This document shows, piece after piece, positions 22,331 to 34,831 of a DNA stretch of 64,000 bases. Position 1 is the first letter of the stretch. The number at the start of each line of letters is the position of its first letter. Position numbers and translations under genes: made by a program. The notes beneath the pieces were generated by a model, which saw nothing but the letters and a program-made list of their open reading frames with translations, ran no database searches and was not told the origin of the DNA. The stretch comes from Fulvia fulva (taxonomy: Eukaryota; Ascomycota; Dothideomycetes; Mycosphaerellales; Mycosphaerellaceae): positions 1,984,001 to 2,048,000 of the forward strand of contig NC_063020.1 in assembly GCF_020509005.1 (NCBI RefSeq). The letters run 5' to 3'.

Positions 22331-23135
22331 CTATACCCTCCTAGTCATAATAATTGATTATATAAGTGTCTAAACAGTTATTATATACCTAGTAATCCCT
22401 AAACTTAACGCTTAACTTACTAATTAAGCTAGAAAGAACAGTCAGGCTAACAAAGCCCTTATTGCTTAGTAATACCTTCTTCGTATTAGTAATAGCCTTA
22501 TTACGTTCCTAGTCCTTACGATTGTTATGATTTAATACGCTAAGTAGACGCTTACCGTCGTCGCTTAAGTAGTAGTTAATAAAGTTTTTCTAGTACTTCT
22601 TCTACTACTCTAAGCGCTAATTCTTTACTAGGCGCTTATCGGGGTTAATTATATTATATAAGAACAGGCCCTTATAATAGGTGTCCTTAGGCTCGCCGGT
22701 AATGTTCTAGTAGCCGCTTAGCCTATTATTATCCTTGTCTTTGTTCTTATTACCGCGGCTACTACTACGACCCTTATTACCGCGGCTATTACTATAGTTA
22801 TTATTACTACGGCTACTACTACGGTCACTCTCCTTTTAACTAGTACCTATAGGTACTATTTCATTCTCTACTAAGGTTTCTCCGGAGAAGGTTACGAAGA
22901 CTAATCGACCGTTAGTTATTACTAGTACGGTATTACGTAACTATTCGAGGTAACGCCTAGTAAGCTTTTATAGTATTAAGATAAAGGATCTTAAAGGGAG
23001 TTAATAATTAGGAAGTAATCTAGTAGCCTAAGGCATCTACGATAACTTAGCTTATAGGGAGATACCTTCTCTCCCCTTTAGCTTAGATAGATATCTAATA
23101 GTTATAATTAATATATTAGTTCCTAATATATTACT

Positions 23136-23455
23136 AGTAGAGGAAGTACGTATAGGCAATATTACGGAAAGCTAAACAGAATATAGTATTATACTAGAGG
23201 CTCGCTACGTCTATATAGAGGGCGGACTTTCGGTAGTTACGACTTCTATATACGGCTATTATACGGCTAGTCCTTACCTATAGTAGCTAAGTATAGTCCC
23301 TAGGCGAGAGGGCCTACCTATTAAAGGGACTCGTCGCGCCGTTAGTAAAGATCTAAAACTAATGCCTAAGGAAGGTCACCGGAGTATATAAGTCGATACT
23401 AATAAGGATACTTAAGTACGAGACTACTATACTACCGATTGGCCTATATATCTAG
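23136..23455 (+). mobile_element. L1: 5'-truncated LINE, left part
   Basis: Plus-strand copy of the L2/L5 LINE family, starting abruptly in the region after RT (agaggaagtacgtatagg...). It is interrupted by gypsy-2 and resumes at 37365. Possible target duplication taatatatt lies just left (about 23121-23130) and right (about 38221). RIP-mutated. Confidence 0.8.
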
Positions 23456-23460
23456 GGACT
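23456..23460. repeat. Left 5-bp target duplication of gypsy-2
   Basis: ggact, repeated at 37360-37364. Joining the two sides restores the continuous LINE sequence seen in L2 near 28015-28040. Confidence 0.9.
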
Positions 23461-23644
23461 TGTTACGGGTAGCCCGGGACCCCTCACTATAGCTACGTCG
23501 GCCCGGCTAAACCGCGGACCTTCCGTATTAGGTTAGCGCGGCTTGGCTTTACTTTATAACTTCGCCGCGCCTCGCGCTCCTCTTTCGTAGCTTCGTAGAA
23601 CAATAACTATCTCGTTCGGACCCTATAGTACGCGCGCCCTTATA
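23461..23644 (+). repeat. Gypsy-2 5' LTR (184 bp)
   Basis: tgttacgggtagccc...cgcgcgcccttata. Same length as the 3' LTR, with only a few transitions between them. Confidence 0.92.
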
Positions 23645-23930
23645 GTTTGTTCTGCCACCCTACCTAGATCGCGGATCTAGGTAAGGGACGCGTAATAATA
23701 GGAACAGACAGAACCGTAGAACTCGAGAACGCGTAGAGTCGTATTAGAATATAGAACACGGTAAGGCGTATAGCGCGTAGATACCTAGAGAACGTAACGC
23801 GGCGATATTATTAGTAGGTAGTCGCGCGCTCGTAGACAGTTAGGATATAGGCACCGTCACGCCTTCCCTAAACCTAGATAACATAACTTTATAAATAGCG
23901 AACGGCGGTATACTACCGCTACCTAAGCCT
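23645..23930 (+). other. Gypsy-2 leader
   Basis: Untranslated leader between 5' LTR and gag. It includes a self-complementary stretch near 23670-23690 (cctagatcgcggatctagg), which could form a hairpin for packaging or dimerisation. The primer-binding site should begin right at 23645-23647, but I cannot assign the tRNA. Confidence 0.4.
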
Positions 23931-25975
23931 AAGGGCAAAAGCAAATAGCGTATATCTCTTTTTCCCGACCTCTCCTCTTTTCCTTAGAGTTAGACATAGG
24001 ACGACAACCGGCGGGTTATAGTAGACACCGGTATCGCGCTATAATAAGAGATTAATAAAGCTTACTAGAAGGCCTTCGAGCGAGGAGAAGGTAGTAAGAT
24101 TGACTTTATAGAACTGTTCGAGTTCAAGCTTAAAGAGAACCTAGGCGGCGACCTAGACGAGGTGTATCTATCACTCGACGAGGCAGAATATATTCTCGTA
24201 TCCGAATACTAGAATGTCACCCTAGACAACCTTACGACCCTTATATCCTAACACCCGAAGACCACCTACGACTTCGTACTATAAGTAGTTAATATAGCGA
24301 TTACTAAGGGTAGACAACTCGATATAATAGAGCGAGCTAACGACCTCTAGAACACCTAGTACACTACGCTATATACTAAATACGACCGTATCTATAAGAT
24401 GCTACGAAGTAAAGAGCTTGTTATATAGAAAATAGTAGCAGATCTTAAGAGTAAGAAGGATTACGACCTAGCTAAGTTATAAGAGCTAGAGAAGAAATAT
24501 AAGGAAGCTAATAACCTATATAAGTAGTTTAGCGAGATCTACGAGAAGGAGAAGAAGAAGGCACAAGATACTAAGGCGAAGAACTAGGCCCTATAACAAG
24601 AAGTCGATGACCTAAAGGCTCGGCTTAAGGCAGGAGATACTATATAGAACGGAGGTAGGGGCCGCTTAGGCCGCCGACCCTCTCGTTCCCGCCTACGCGA
24701 GACCTTACTCGAGTAGCTATTACGTAGGTATCGCGAAGCTACTAGTAGAGGTAGCGGTAGTAGTAATGACGATAGAGACGACGATAACCGTAGTAATAAT
24801 AGCCGAGGACGTAATAACGACCGTCCGCGACTAGGACCTAATAATAATAGTCGTGACTCGAGAATATGTAATACCCGTACCTAGACACTACTAGTTGACC
24901 TTCTAGAACGTCTCTTTACTATTGACCGCACCCTTACTCGCGGCATAGAGATCGGTAAGGGTGTGCCTGACCCTAAGCACTTTAAGAACGATGACGACCC
25001 TAATTTTAATAGCTAGTATAGTAGTGTTCTCCTAAAGCTAACTATAGTAACCTTCCGTACTAAGGCAGATAGTCTACGCTTCGTATATAGGTAGACGTAA
25101 GGTGATCCTTAGCGAAGTATTAAGCCGAGGATCCCTATGCCTAGACAGTAGTCCTTTAACGAGTTTAAGACTAGAGAAGAGTTGTTAGATTAGATAACAC
25201 GCTAATATAGTATACGTAATAAAGGAACTAAGGCTATAGTTAATATTGCTACCTATAAGTAAGAACAAGGCGAAACCTTTATAGCCTTCTATACCCGCTA
25301 CTCGAAGTTACGCGCCTAGATATTATAGACCGATAAGACCGAGCTTATACTATTCCGTAACCGACTAAACCGTAAGTATTTTATTAAGACCTTCGGCGAC
25401 CGCAAAGTCGACCGCCGCCTAGATAGTATATAAGACGTTATCGAGGAGTATACCGTACTAGACGAGAGCTTCTACGAGATAGATCGACTAAACCTATAGA
25501 AGGAGCGCCCCCGTAGTAATAGCAACTCGAACGGTAATAGCGGCTAGAATAACTAGAATAACGGTAACGTAGTTACTAGTACCGCTACCGGTATAGTAGG
25601 TGCCTTAGTATAGCGCCTACTATAGTACGCTAGTACTAAGAAGAAGGAGGATCTACCGACATATCTATAGAACCTACCTACGCTTAACCGTAAGTAGCGT
25701 AAAGACCTTAAAAAGTAGGGTAAGTACTATCGCTACCGTATAGGTTCTTACGTATCGACTAACCCTAAATACCTAATATATAGGTACGATAGCGACTATC
25801 GCCTACCGCGTCTACGTAATACTACGCCGAATCTAAACGTAAACCTCAGTTCCCTAGCCGCCGATCCGTAGTAGGGAAATAGTACGACCGCTACCTAAGC
25901 GTAGTAGATAGCGGTCACCCGAACTTCCTAGGATAGAAAGAGTATAAGATTAAGAGACACGGAATGTAAGAGACG
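23930..25975 (+). pseudogene. Gypsy-2 gag remnant
   Basis: A long plus-strand frame broken by TAA/TAG. It has a predicted coiled coil near 24420-24640 (Lys/Glu/Leu-rich, for example LEKKYKEANNLYKQFSEIYE), an Arg/Ser/Asn-rich linker, a capsid-like domain near 24950-25500, and a zinc knuckle near 25720-25770 now reading KYYRYRIGSYVSTNPK, in which the Cys codons have become Tyr. Confidence 0.75.
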
Positions 25976-26084
25976 GTAATAGACTATAGTAAGGAGCTTA
26001 AGATATCGGTATACGTACTAGATAAGTAATAGCTAGCTATATACCCTTATATAGTATTACCCGTAATAATATAATATAGTAAGG

Positions 26085-27173
26085 CTCGAGGCCTTATAGA
26101 TTCTACTTCTACCTCTCTCTTTCTTAACTAGAAATTTATACGTAAATATATAATACCTCTAATCCCTTTTACGTAAAGCCGACGACTAATACTAGGAAAT
26201 AGAACGGCCACTACGCGGTAGATTATATACGCGGCCCTTATAAACGTAGTTATCGGCAATTATTACGAGCAAATATTATACTACGTTACCGACCTCGAAT
26301 ACGACATCGTCTTTAGCCTACCGTAGCTTATAGCGTACAACCTAAACATCTTCTAGGAGACAGGCGAGGTAGCATTTAGATCGGATTACTGCTTCAGTTA
26401 CTATCTATAGAATAAGATATCGATAATAGTATAATCCCTAAACTACCGTAAGAAGAAGAAGTAGGCACTAGTACGGTACGGACTAGAGCCCTTTACTAGA
26501 GAAGTAGCGAGCTTTATAGTAGGAGGGGCAGAGCTAAACGTCTTATTATATGACCTAGAAGACATAGACGATAAAGAAGTAGACTACTAGGGCGTTTCTT
26601 AACGCGCGTAGGGGATATACGCGTACCGGCCTAGGGCTAAGTGCTTTTACATTATACCTACTAGGCGTAAGAGCGACGGCGGAGAGCTTAAGGTAAGTGT
26701 AATAGCTACTAATAATCTAGACTAATTCTTGAACAAGTAGTTTAATTATAACCCGAAGGAGAAGTTACCGCCGATATACTACGATATTACGGACGCTTTC
26801 TTAGCTAAGGATTATAAAAGACTCCTACCTTACCGACTAGGCGTAGATCATAAGATTTATATTAAGCCTAATAGTCTATAAGAGCCACTATACCGCAAGC
26901 CCTACGGCCTAGCTAAGAAGGAGAACGAGGTAGTTAAGAAATGGCTAGACGAGTAAATATCTAAAGGGAAGGTACGGAAAGTAGGGCAAAAGACGAGCTA
27001 GTCTCCTACACTAGTACTAATAGTACGTAAGCCTAGAGGTGGGCTACGTGTTTATATCGACTATAGAGGATTGAATACGATTACTATTAAGAACCGGTAT
27101 CCGATTCCCTTAATATAAGAGACGCTTAACCGTATATACGGTAAGAAGTACTTTACGAAGCTAGACATTATAG
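26085..27173 (+). pseudogene. Gypsy-2 protease and RT, 5' half
   Basis: Protease box GLIDSTSTSLF near 26090 (D-S-T instead of D-S/T-G). RT begins near 26900 with [17 protein letters not shown], then PIPLI(Q)ETL, and is cut at LDII by the L2 insertion. TAG/TAA occur throughout. Confidence 0.75.
27159..27173. repeat. Left target duplication of L2 (15 bp)
   Basis: agctagacattatag, repeated at 32153-32167. It encodes the RT motif K/QLDII, which reads continuously after removal of L2. Confidence 0.9.
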
Positions 27174-28499
27174 ATAGATAGATTTGTCATTCCCCTGTTC
27201 TAGGACCCTATCCGGCCTATATAGGTATATATCTATTGTTATGTATATAGGGAAACCCGAATAGGTGAAAACTCTTCCCGCCCCCGACTACTCCTTATCT
27301 AGATTAGCTTTCCCTCTAAACGTACGTAGTCTATGTCACTACCCCGTTAGCCCCCGCTCCTAGCCGGTCTCGTCGCGCTACGTCGTGTCCTCTCTTCCTA
27401 TACTACTCCTACTAGGCGGTACTGTTCTAGCTAGCCCTTCTCTAGTATCTAGTTCGTAATACGCCGTAGGTCTTTAGCGTTATTAAGAAGTGCCCTAATC
27501 GTCCGGTTCCTCGCCTTTGCCATCCACTCCCCCCTTCCTAGCGACCACCTCGGATAGACGAGGAGTGCGTGCCGTACGTTCTAGGAGCGATAGCCGTAGG
27601 GGTAGCTAGTATTCGTGTATCCTAGAACCTTCCTCTATAATAGGTACCCCTAGAGGCCGATGTGTTCGCTTCGTAGTTAGGTTACTATACTACTCTATGC
27701 CCTCGTAAGGCGGTAGTAGATAAGCTTCGGGGGGTACTTGACCGCGGATTTTGTAGCTAACTATTCCTTAGGTTGTCCCGCTAGCTAAGGGCGTCTACTA
27801 TACCCTATAACCTGGTTGTTCTACCTCTCTTTCTATAGTTGCTCTACAAACGATTTCTTACCTTCCTATTATGTTGCTAGCTATTCGTCCCTTGCCCGGT
27901 AGTTCGGCTCGTTTCCGGGTCGAATGCCCTTATACGCTAGTACTAATTCGCGGGCCCTTACGACTATACTAGCGATGACCTTCTATACTAGGTACTATGC
28001 CGACTTGCCTAAGTAGGAGGTCCGTAGTCCCTAGATATATAGGTCGATCGGCGGTATAGCGGTCTCGTACTTAAGTATCCTCGTTAGTATCGACTTATAT
28101 GCCCCGGTGACCTTCCTTAGGCATTAGTTTTGGATCTTCGCTAGCGGCGCGACGAGTCCCTTCGATAGGTAGGCCCTCTCGCCTAAGGACTACACTTGGC
28201 TACTATAGGTAAGGACTGGCCGTATAATAGCCGTATATAGAAGTCGTGACTATCGGAAGTCCGCCCCCTATATAGACGTAGTAAGCCTCTGGCATAATGC
28301 TATATTCTGTTTAGCTTTCCGTAATATTGCCTATACGTGCTTCCTCTACCGTAGCGCCGGGTCCACCTATAGTCCGAGGATCCTAAGCTGATTTGCCGGG
28401 TTAGTCGTGTGCCCCTATATCTAGATAGAAGCTTATATATTATGGAACCGTGGCCGGCGCGTAAAGTGTATTAGATTGTACTTTTCTAGGGCAAACCGA

Positions 28500-30660
28500 G
28501 CCCCGTGCCTCCTAGCCTAGTCCTCGTAGATCTTGTGCTTCTCTTCTAGTAGCCTATAGTTCTCCTTAGTCGAGGAAGACCACGCTAGGATGTTTATATC
28601 GTCTACGAAGCCGCTCGTAGCGGTGTTCTGGGATTCTAGGGCTAGGAGCAGCGTCGCTATAAAGAAGAGGAATAGAATAGGTACTAGCGTTAAGCCTTAC
28701 GGGATTCTAGTGTAGACTGCTTGAAATGGGCTTCTGTACTAGCCGACTAGGATCGACGTACTGCGGTTTTAGAGGTAGGACCGTACGAAGTTGACAAGCT
28801 ACTTAGGGAGTCCTTTCGACCTTAGGATATAGAGAAGCCGCGGGTATAACACGTAGTCGAAGGCTCCCGATATGTCTAGGCTAAGTAAGGAAGCTACCTT
28901 GTCCCTATTCTTATACTAGATAGCCTTTACCTAAGAGGTGATAAGTTCTATCGCGGATAGCGTCGATCGCTATAGGCGCGCACCTATCTAGGTGTCCGGG
29001 AGTAGGGAGTGTTCCTCTACCGCCTCGGAGAGTCTCGTTATAACTAGCTTCTCAAGCGCCTTCCTAAGAGTGTTAAGGAGCGCAATTAGGCGGTACGACT
29101 TTACCTACGTATAGTCTTCCTTCTACGGCTTACGTAGGACTACTGTCGTCGATTGTTTAAAAGCTATCGGGTGGTATCCGGTCTATAGGTAGGCGTTAAA
29201 GATCGCTATAACTACTAGGGCTAGTTAATCTCTATACTTCTTTAGTAGCTCGTTTGGGATCCTATCCGGCCCCGGGGCTTTCTTCGCCGGCAACTTCCTT
29301 AGTATAGCGGTAACTTCTCCCTCGGACACCTCCTATTAGACCGCGATACTAGGGGCTAGGGGAGTAGAGCTGTTTATGTCGCTTAGATTAGCCTCGACTA
29401 GGGGTAGGAAGAACTTGCTAGCTAGTAGACGCGCCTTAGCCTCGGGGTCGCTAACCGGGCTACTAGGCGATTGTAGCGCTAGGATAGAGAAGGAGGGGCC
29501 CTGTATAGGGTCCTGTCGGGCCCATTTCGCTAGCTTCTACATCCTCTCTAGCTTGCCGGCGATTTCTTCTACTATAGCCCTCTAGCCGACTGCTTTCTCC
29601 CTCCGTATTATAGCTTTCTTCTATTAGTATACCTCCCTATATACGTTCTAGGCCTCCTCGCTATAGCTGCTCGTCTACACCCGGCGGGCTCTCCTTGCTT
29701 CTCTTACTACCGTAGTGCACTCCGGCGTCTAGTATAGTTTAGACTATATCGTTAGTTAGGCAAGCGGAACGTGAAGTAAGGTCGCTTTTCTTATTTCGTC
29801 TGTCAACCCCTAGACTGCTTCGTCTATCTCGTCTTTACTATTGTATTGCTACTACGCGATCTGGACTAGCCTCTTAGAGTTATCGAGGTACGCCTAGATG
29901 TTGGCCTAGTAGGCCTTTCCCTAGTTTAGCTTAGGGGTTCTCGCTAGTATACGTTATATCTATATCGTAATAGAGGTCCTAACTAGTATGTGGTCTAACG
30001 ACGCCTCGAGTTTATGTTCGATCCTATAGTAGGTTACCGTATAGTAGTGGCTATCTAAGATCTAGGAGAGGTCGATCGTGCCTTAGAGTCCCCCTCTCTT
30101 CTAGGTGCCTAGGTCCTTCGGGGTATTAAGGGCAATTACGTTGCTCGCTATCAAGTCGAGTACTTCGTCGGCTATAGGGTACGGCTACATAAGGCTTTCC
30201 TAGGAAGGGTAGTATATGTTAAAGTCTCCTACTACGATGTGGCACCCTTGTCTCTTAAGCGCACTGTCTAGGTGTCTATAGACCCCTAGGTCGCGGCTAG
30301 ACCTCGAGGCTAGCGGTTGTATATATAGGTTGTGTATCTAGGTGCTACCTATATAGAGGGAGGTAATATCGCCCCCGCCTTCTTCGTCTACGTAGTATAC
30401 TACCTCCCAGTCGGATTCTAGTATGTCCTTACTAACATAGAAGCACGTACGGGGTCTGCCGTCGCCTCGTAGGCATATCGTATAGCCTAGTAACTTATAG
30501 GTCGTTAGTCTCTTATAGTACGGGTTAATCTATAGCTCCTAGATTGTAAGGACGTAGTAGACGCGCGGGTCCGCCTCGTGTAGGAAATAGTTCTAGACTA
30601 TATCCTTGCTATAGTTGACGTTATACTAGATAATGCTAAGCGTGTCGAGGCTAGTTATCG
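28500..30660 (-). pseudogene. L2 endonuclease-reverse transcriptase remnant
   Basis: EN start QYNVNYSKDIVQNYFL, catalytic HIVVGDFNIYYPS with GDFN intact; RT with RIP(Q)GL-type and GFVDDINIL boxes. Comparison with L5 (RT frame open from 63552 to 62719) shows the RIP-derived stops clearly. Confidence 0.75.
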
Positions 30661-31980
30661 GCATCGACAATCATTTCCTCTATATCGTCCTATGTCCTAC
30701 TACCCTATACGTCCTAGTCTACGCCTATCGGCTATATACTAAAGGGGAGCCGGGCCTAGTTAGATTCCCTCGCCGTAGCTAGCAGAGCACGTAGCCTCCC
30801 GTACGCCCTAGGCTACGCATCCTTTATATCGTTCTCGGCCCTAGGGCGCTTATGCCCGACCGCCGCTAGTTAGTTCCGGTATAGGCTAGCCTTACGGTCG
30901 CCGTAGAATCTTAGGGCGACGGTTCTGTTTGTAATTGCCTTGTTTTTTGCTAGTTTCCGCTATAGGCATTCCGTACTATACGATAGGTAGTGCCCCGGAC
31001 AGTTCGCGTACCGTCTCGTAGTCGATGTATAGTCCCTAGATATATAGTCTCCTATACAGTTCGAGTAGGCCTACTTGTTTGTACACGTGTAGGTTTAGTG
31101 TCTATACTGTTAGCATTTGAAGCATTAGAGGACACGAAAGGATAAGGAGTGCTTTTCTACTATCTTAAGGCTATATTGCTAGACTAGGCCTTGTTCTATC
31201 GCTAGATCCGCCGCTTTCGCGTCTTGTAGCTATACTATTAGCGCCGAGGCCTTCTTACCTTCTGGCCATTTCCTATAGAGCCAAGTCGCCTTCTGGATTA
31301 GAGAGTTAAGAGTGACCGGGTTGTCCTCTTAGAGAGCGCGTAGGTGACCCTAGTTAGTTAGGTCAAACTCCTTAGGCATGTCGTGGACTAGGATCGTGAA
31401 TTGTTTTGTTAAGACCTTCGCTAATACCGTAACCTTAGATGCCTACTATAGCTGTGCCTCTAGGTGCCTCCTAGCAGTAGTAGAGCTAGTATAGATCTAT
31501 AGAGTGCCGTTAGACTATTGGTTCACTACGACCACCCCTAGTTAGTTAATTCGTTAGGCGAGCTCCTTGTTCGATAGCTTCGTAACTTCGGCCTAGTCTT
31601 CCTTTACTATAATACGGATCGTAACTATATCGTGCGTTAGGCGGGGGCCTAGTATCGATGCCGCGACCGATACCTAGCTATAGGGGTGTTGATTCCGGGT
31701 GGCCTTACTAATCGCCTAGGACGTCGTCCTCATTTCTTATTACCCTCGGTGATACGACAGTATAAGCGCCGTACGTAGCTAAGTGATCATTACCTATAGA
31801 GACCGGTAAGGGAGCTGATCGTTAGTTTCTATACTTTTTACGTCCTCTATAAGTTGCTACTAGTTGTCTTAGGGGGGCTTCGCCTATAGGGCCGTAGGCG
31901 CCGTTAGTACCGTAGCCTAGGCTACCATTACCTAGGAGTTGCCTAATATAGCTAGGCACCTCCGCGGCGTTTAGAGCTGA
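30660..31980 (-). pseudogene. L2 ORF1 remnant
   Basis: A gag-like frame ending in RRYANCPGHYLSYSTEC, a C-x-G-H-x-C type knuckle near 30965-31015, followed by a basic tail. Stops are mostly TAG/TAA. It would encode the RNA-binding partner of the EN-RT protein. Confidence 0.6.
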
Positions 31981-32152
31981 AGAAATAGGGTGAAGAGAGC
32001 TTCAAGCTGTCTAGATTAGATAAGGTAGAACTCCCTTAGTCCTAGGGGCAGTGGCCTGCTTTTTATATCGTTAGAATGGCCTTGATAAGAGCTTTCAAAT
32101 GTGTCGTGTTTTGGCGTAGAGATCGATAATTCCGCTATCGCGGTACTTAATT

Positions 32153-32167
32153 AGCTAGACATTATAG
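32153..32167. repeat. Right target duplication of L2
   Basis: agctagacattatag; gypsy-2 RT resumes here. Confidence 0.9.
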
Positions 32168-34817
32168 TAGCCTTTAACAAGTTACGGTTAGCTAAAGGGT
32201 ACGAGTAGTTAACGGCGTTTACGACACGATACGGTATCTACGAGTGTCTAGTGTTGCTATTCGGCTTATATAACGGACTAGTATCGTTCTAATTATATAT
32301 TAATAAGGTCTTATAAGAACACCTAGACGACTTTATATCGGCCTACCTAGATAACGTACTTATCTTTAGTAACACCTTAGAGGAGTACATTAAACACGTA
32401 CGGAAGGTTCTTACTAAGCTACGCGATATAGGACTTATAGTAGACATCGATAAAAGCGAATTCTACTAATAGAAGGTGAAGTATCTTAGGCTAATTATAA
32501 CCCCTAACGGCATCGAGATAGACCCCGAGAAACTCGAATATATTTAGACATAGGAAGCTCCTAAGAACCTAAAGGATGTCTAGGCCTTCCTTGGATTTAC
32601 TAACTTCTATAGGCGGTTCATCGAAGCATTTTCGCGTATAGCTACTCCTCTTACAAACCTGACTAAGTCGGACGGACTAAGTAATCATAAGAACAGAAGG
32701 ATTCAATAGTCACTAGATTGCTAACGAGCCTTTAACAATTTGAAAGCTACGTTTAGTAAAGCCGGCATACTCGTACATTACGTACTAGGTAGGGAAACAG
32801 TAGTAGAGATAGATTCTTTAGATTTTATAAACGCCGGCGTACTTTCGTAGTATAACGAGAATAGTATACTATATCCTATAGCCTTCTACTTAAAGAAGTT
32901 AAGTCTATAGGAGTACAATTATAAAATCTATAATAAGGAACTGTTAGCTATTATCAAGGCTCTTAAGGAATAGAGACCCGAGCTCGCCTACGAGGTAGAT
33001 AATAAGGACTTATAGCTAGTTAAGATTTATACCGACTATAAGAACCTAGAATACTTTATAAAGACAAAGTAGCTAAATCGGCGACAAGCGCGTTAGGCTA
33101 AGTTCTTATCATAGTTTAACTCTAAGATAATATACCGTCTAGGACTTTAAGGTACAAAGCTAGACAGCCTAACGAGACGTAGCTAGGACCTTCCGTAAGG
33201 GGTAGACGACCCTCGGAACTAGTATTAGTATTAGACATTACTACCTCCTAAGCGATTCCTTAAGATCGCCTTACTATAGGCAACAGTAGAAGATACGCCG
33301 GAAGAAGAGGAACTAGTACCGCTAAACCCTAAAGCTAAAGAGTCTATACCTATAGAACGAGATACGCCTACTAAATAACCGGCGACGCGTAAAAGTTAGC
33401 GGGAAGCCGAACTCGAGTATCGAATGTCGACGGCGTACGTAACCGATAACGAGCTTAAGACCGCGATTAAGGACCTATAGAAAGACCGCACTCCTATACT
33501 ACTATAGAGAGCGAAGATTCACCTAGTATACTATAAAGTAGATAGCGACCTACTATATATTCGAAATCAATACGACGGCTAGAGCTTATAGGTACTAAAT
33601 GACTAAGCCTTATAGACTAGGATAATCAAGATAAACTATAACGCTCTAGTAGTAGGCTATCTAGGACGAGCTCGTACTTATAAACTCGTAGTACGTGAAT
33701 TCTACTAGCCTAGATTAGCGAGATCCGTACGTAGATACACCGCGAATTACTATACCTACCGTATAACAAAATCTCTATACTCCTAGCCACTAGGATTATT
33801 ATAGCCACTTCCTATTCCAGATCGGCCTTAGAAACATATTGTAGTCGACTCCGTTATTAGACTCCTAGATAGTACTCTTAACGGTATAGTCTATAACAAC
33901 ATTATGACCGTTACTAATAGGCTTACTAAGGAAGTCGAGCTGATCTATATTAGCGCGATAATAGTATAGAATACGGCAAGGCTTTTCCTTAAACATATGT
34001 TCTATCGGCGCGGGTTTCCTAATACTATTATATTAGACCGTAGTAAGTAGTAGGTTACTACCTTCTAGAAGAAACTCTATAAGATACTCCGTACAAATCG
34101 TAAGCTAAGTTCTTCGTATTACCTAGAAACTAATAGACAGTTAGAACGTACTAACTAGGCGGTAGAACAGTATCTTCGTATATTTACTAATAAGGCATAG
34201 GATGACTAGGTAGAATAGCTATACCTTACTTAGTTCGCGATTAATAATCACCTATCTAAGACTACTAGTACGTCGCCGTTCTACGCTACCTTAGGCTACA
34301 ACCCTAAGTTTATAGAGCGAGTTGACCTAAACGCTAGAAAGGAGGGAGGACTAACTACTCTCTAGCGACTAGATACGCGATTAGTAGAAACCTTTATACG
34401 TCGAATTTGCGAGCTTTATAAGCACCTTTAAGAGAATATACGAATGTTATAAGCTCTCTAAGTAGAAGTAGCAAACCGCTACCGAAGTATTCCTCTAGAC
34501 TATAAGGTAGGTGATTAGGTATATCTTAGTACTAAGAACATCCGTACGACTCGACTATCTAAGAAGCTAGATAGGAGATATGCCGGCCCTTACTAGATTA
34601 CGGAAGTTATGCCGGCTAGACTCTCTTATCGACTAAAACTATTAGACGCTCTAGTAGGACTTAATAACTACTTCTATACCTCACTACTATAACGAGCCGA
34701 CCACCCCGATTTCCTACTACTTAAAGGGTAGTATCTAGTGCCGCTACTACCGATAACTATTAAACCTAACACTACCGAGGCTAATATAGTAGCCGATATA
34801 GTAGTAGTACCTACGTA
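32168..34817 (+). pseudogene. Gypsy-2 RT 3' half, RNase H and integrase
   Basis: RT resumes as VAFNKLRLAKGYEQL and continues to AYLDNVLIFS near 32340, where the DD box reads DN after G-to-A. RNase H about 32810-33150. Integrase about 33640-34560 with VVDSVI and DRSK-type core motifs and the GPY/F-like KLDRRYAGPYQITEV near 34570. Stops are at former Gln/Trp codons. It ends where LINE-Y enters. Confidence 0.75.
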
Positions 34818-34831
34818 TATATACGAGGTGG
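34818..34831. repeat. Left target duplication of LINE-Y (14 bp)
   Basis: tatatacgaggtgg, repeated at 36517-36530. Confidence 0.9.

Larger units (their letters stand above)
18179..23135 (-). mobile_element. Copia-1: Ty1/copia-type retrotransposon remnant
   Basis: The minus strand reads, right to left: gag C-terminus with an Arg/Ser/Asn-rich tract (about 22740-22830) and a degenerate zinc knuckle near 22690, protease region, integrase (about 21650-21100), reverse transcriptase, RNase H. The order gag-PR-IN-RT-RH is diagnostic of copia. It is heavily RIP-mutated. Its left end is interrupted by gypsy-1 and its right part by L1 at about 23136. LTRs were not identified. The sequence at 38222-39174 is the pre-insertion right continuation. 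Confidence 0.8.
27174..32152 (-). mobile_element. L2: near full-length LINE inserted in gypsy-2 RT
   Basis: 4,979 bp, minus strand, GATA-repeat tail at the left, 15-bp target duplication. From right to left: 5' region, ORF1 with a CCHC-like motif near 30965-31010 (YANCPGHYLSYSTEC), endonuclease (QYNVNYSKDIV near 30620, GDFNIYYPS near 30190-30240), RT (box GFVDDINIL near 28590-28620), and a Cys-containing C-terminal region. RIP-mutated but with more CA/TG left than in gypsy-2. Same family as L1, L3, L4 and L5. Confidence 0.9.
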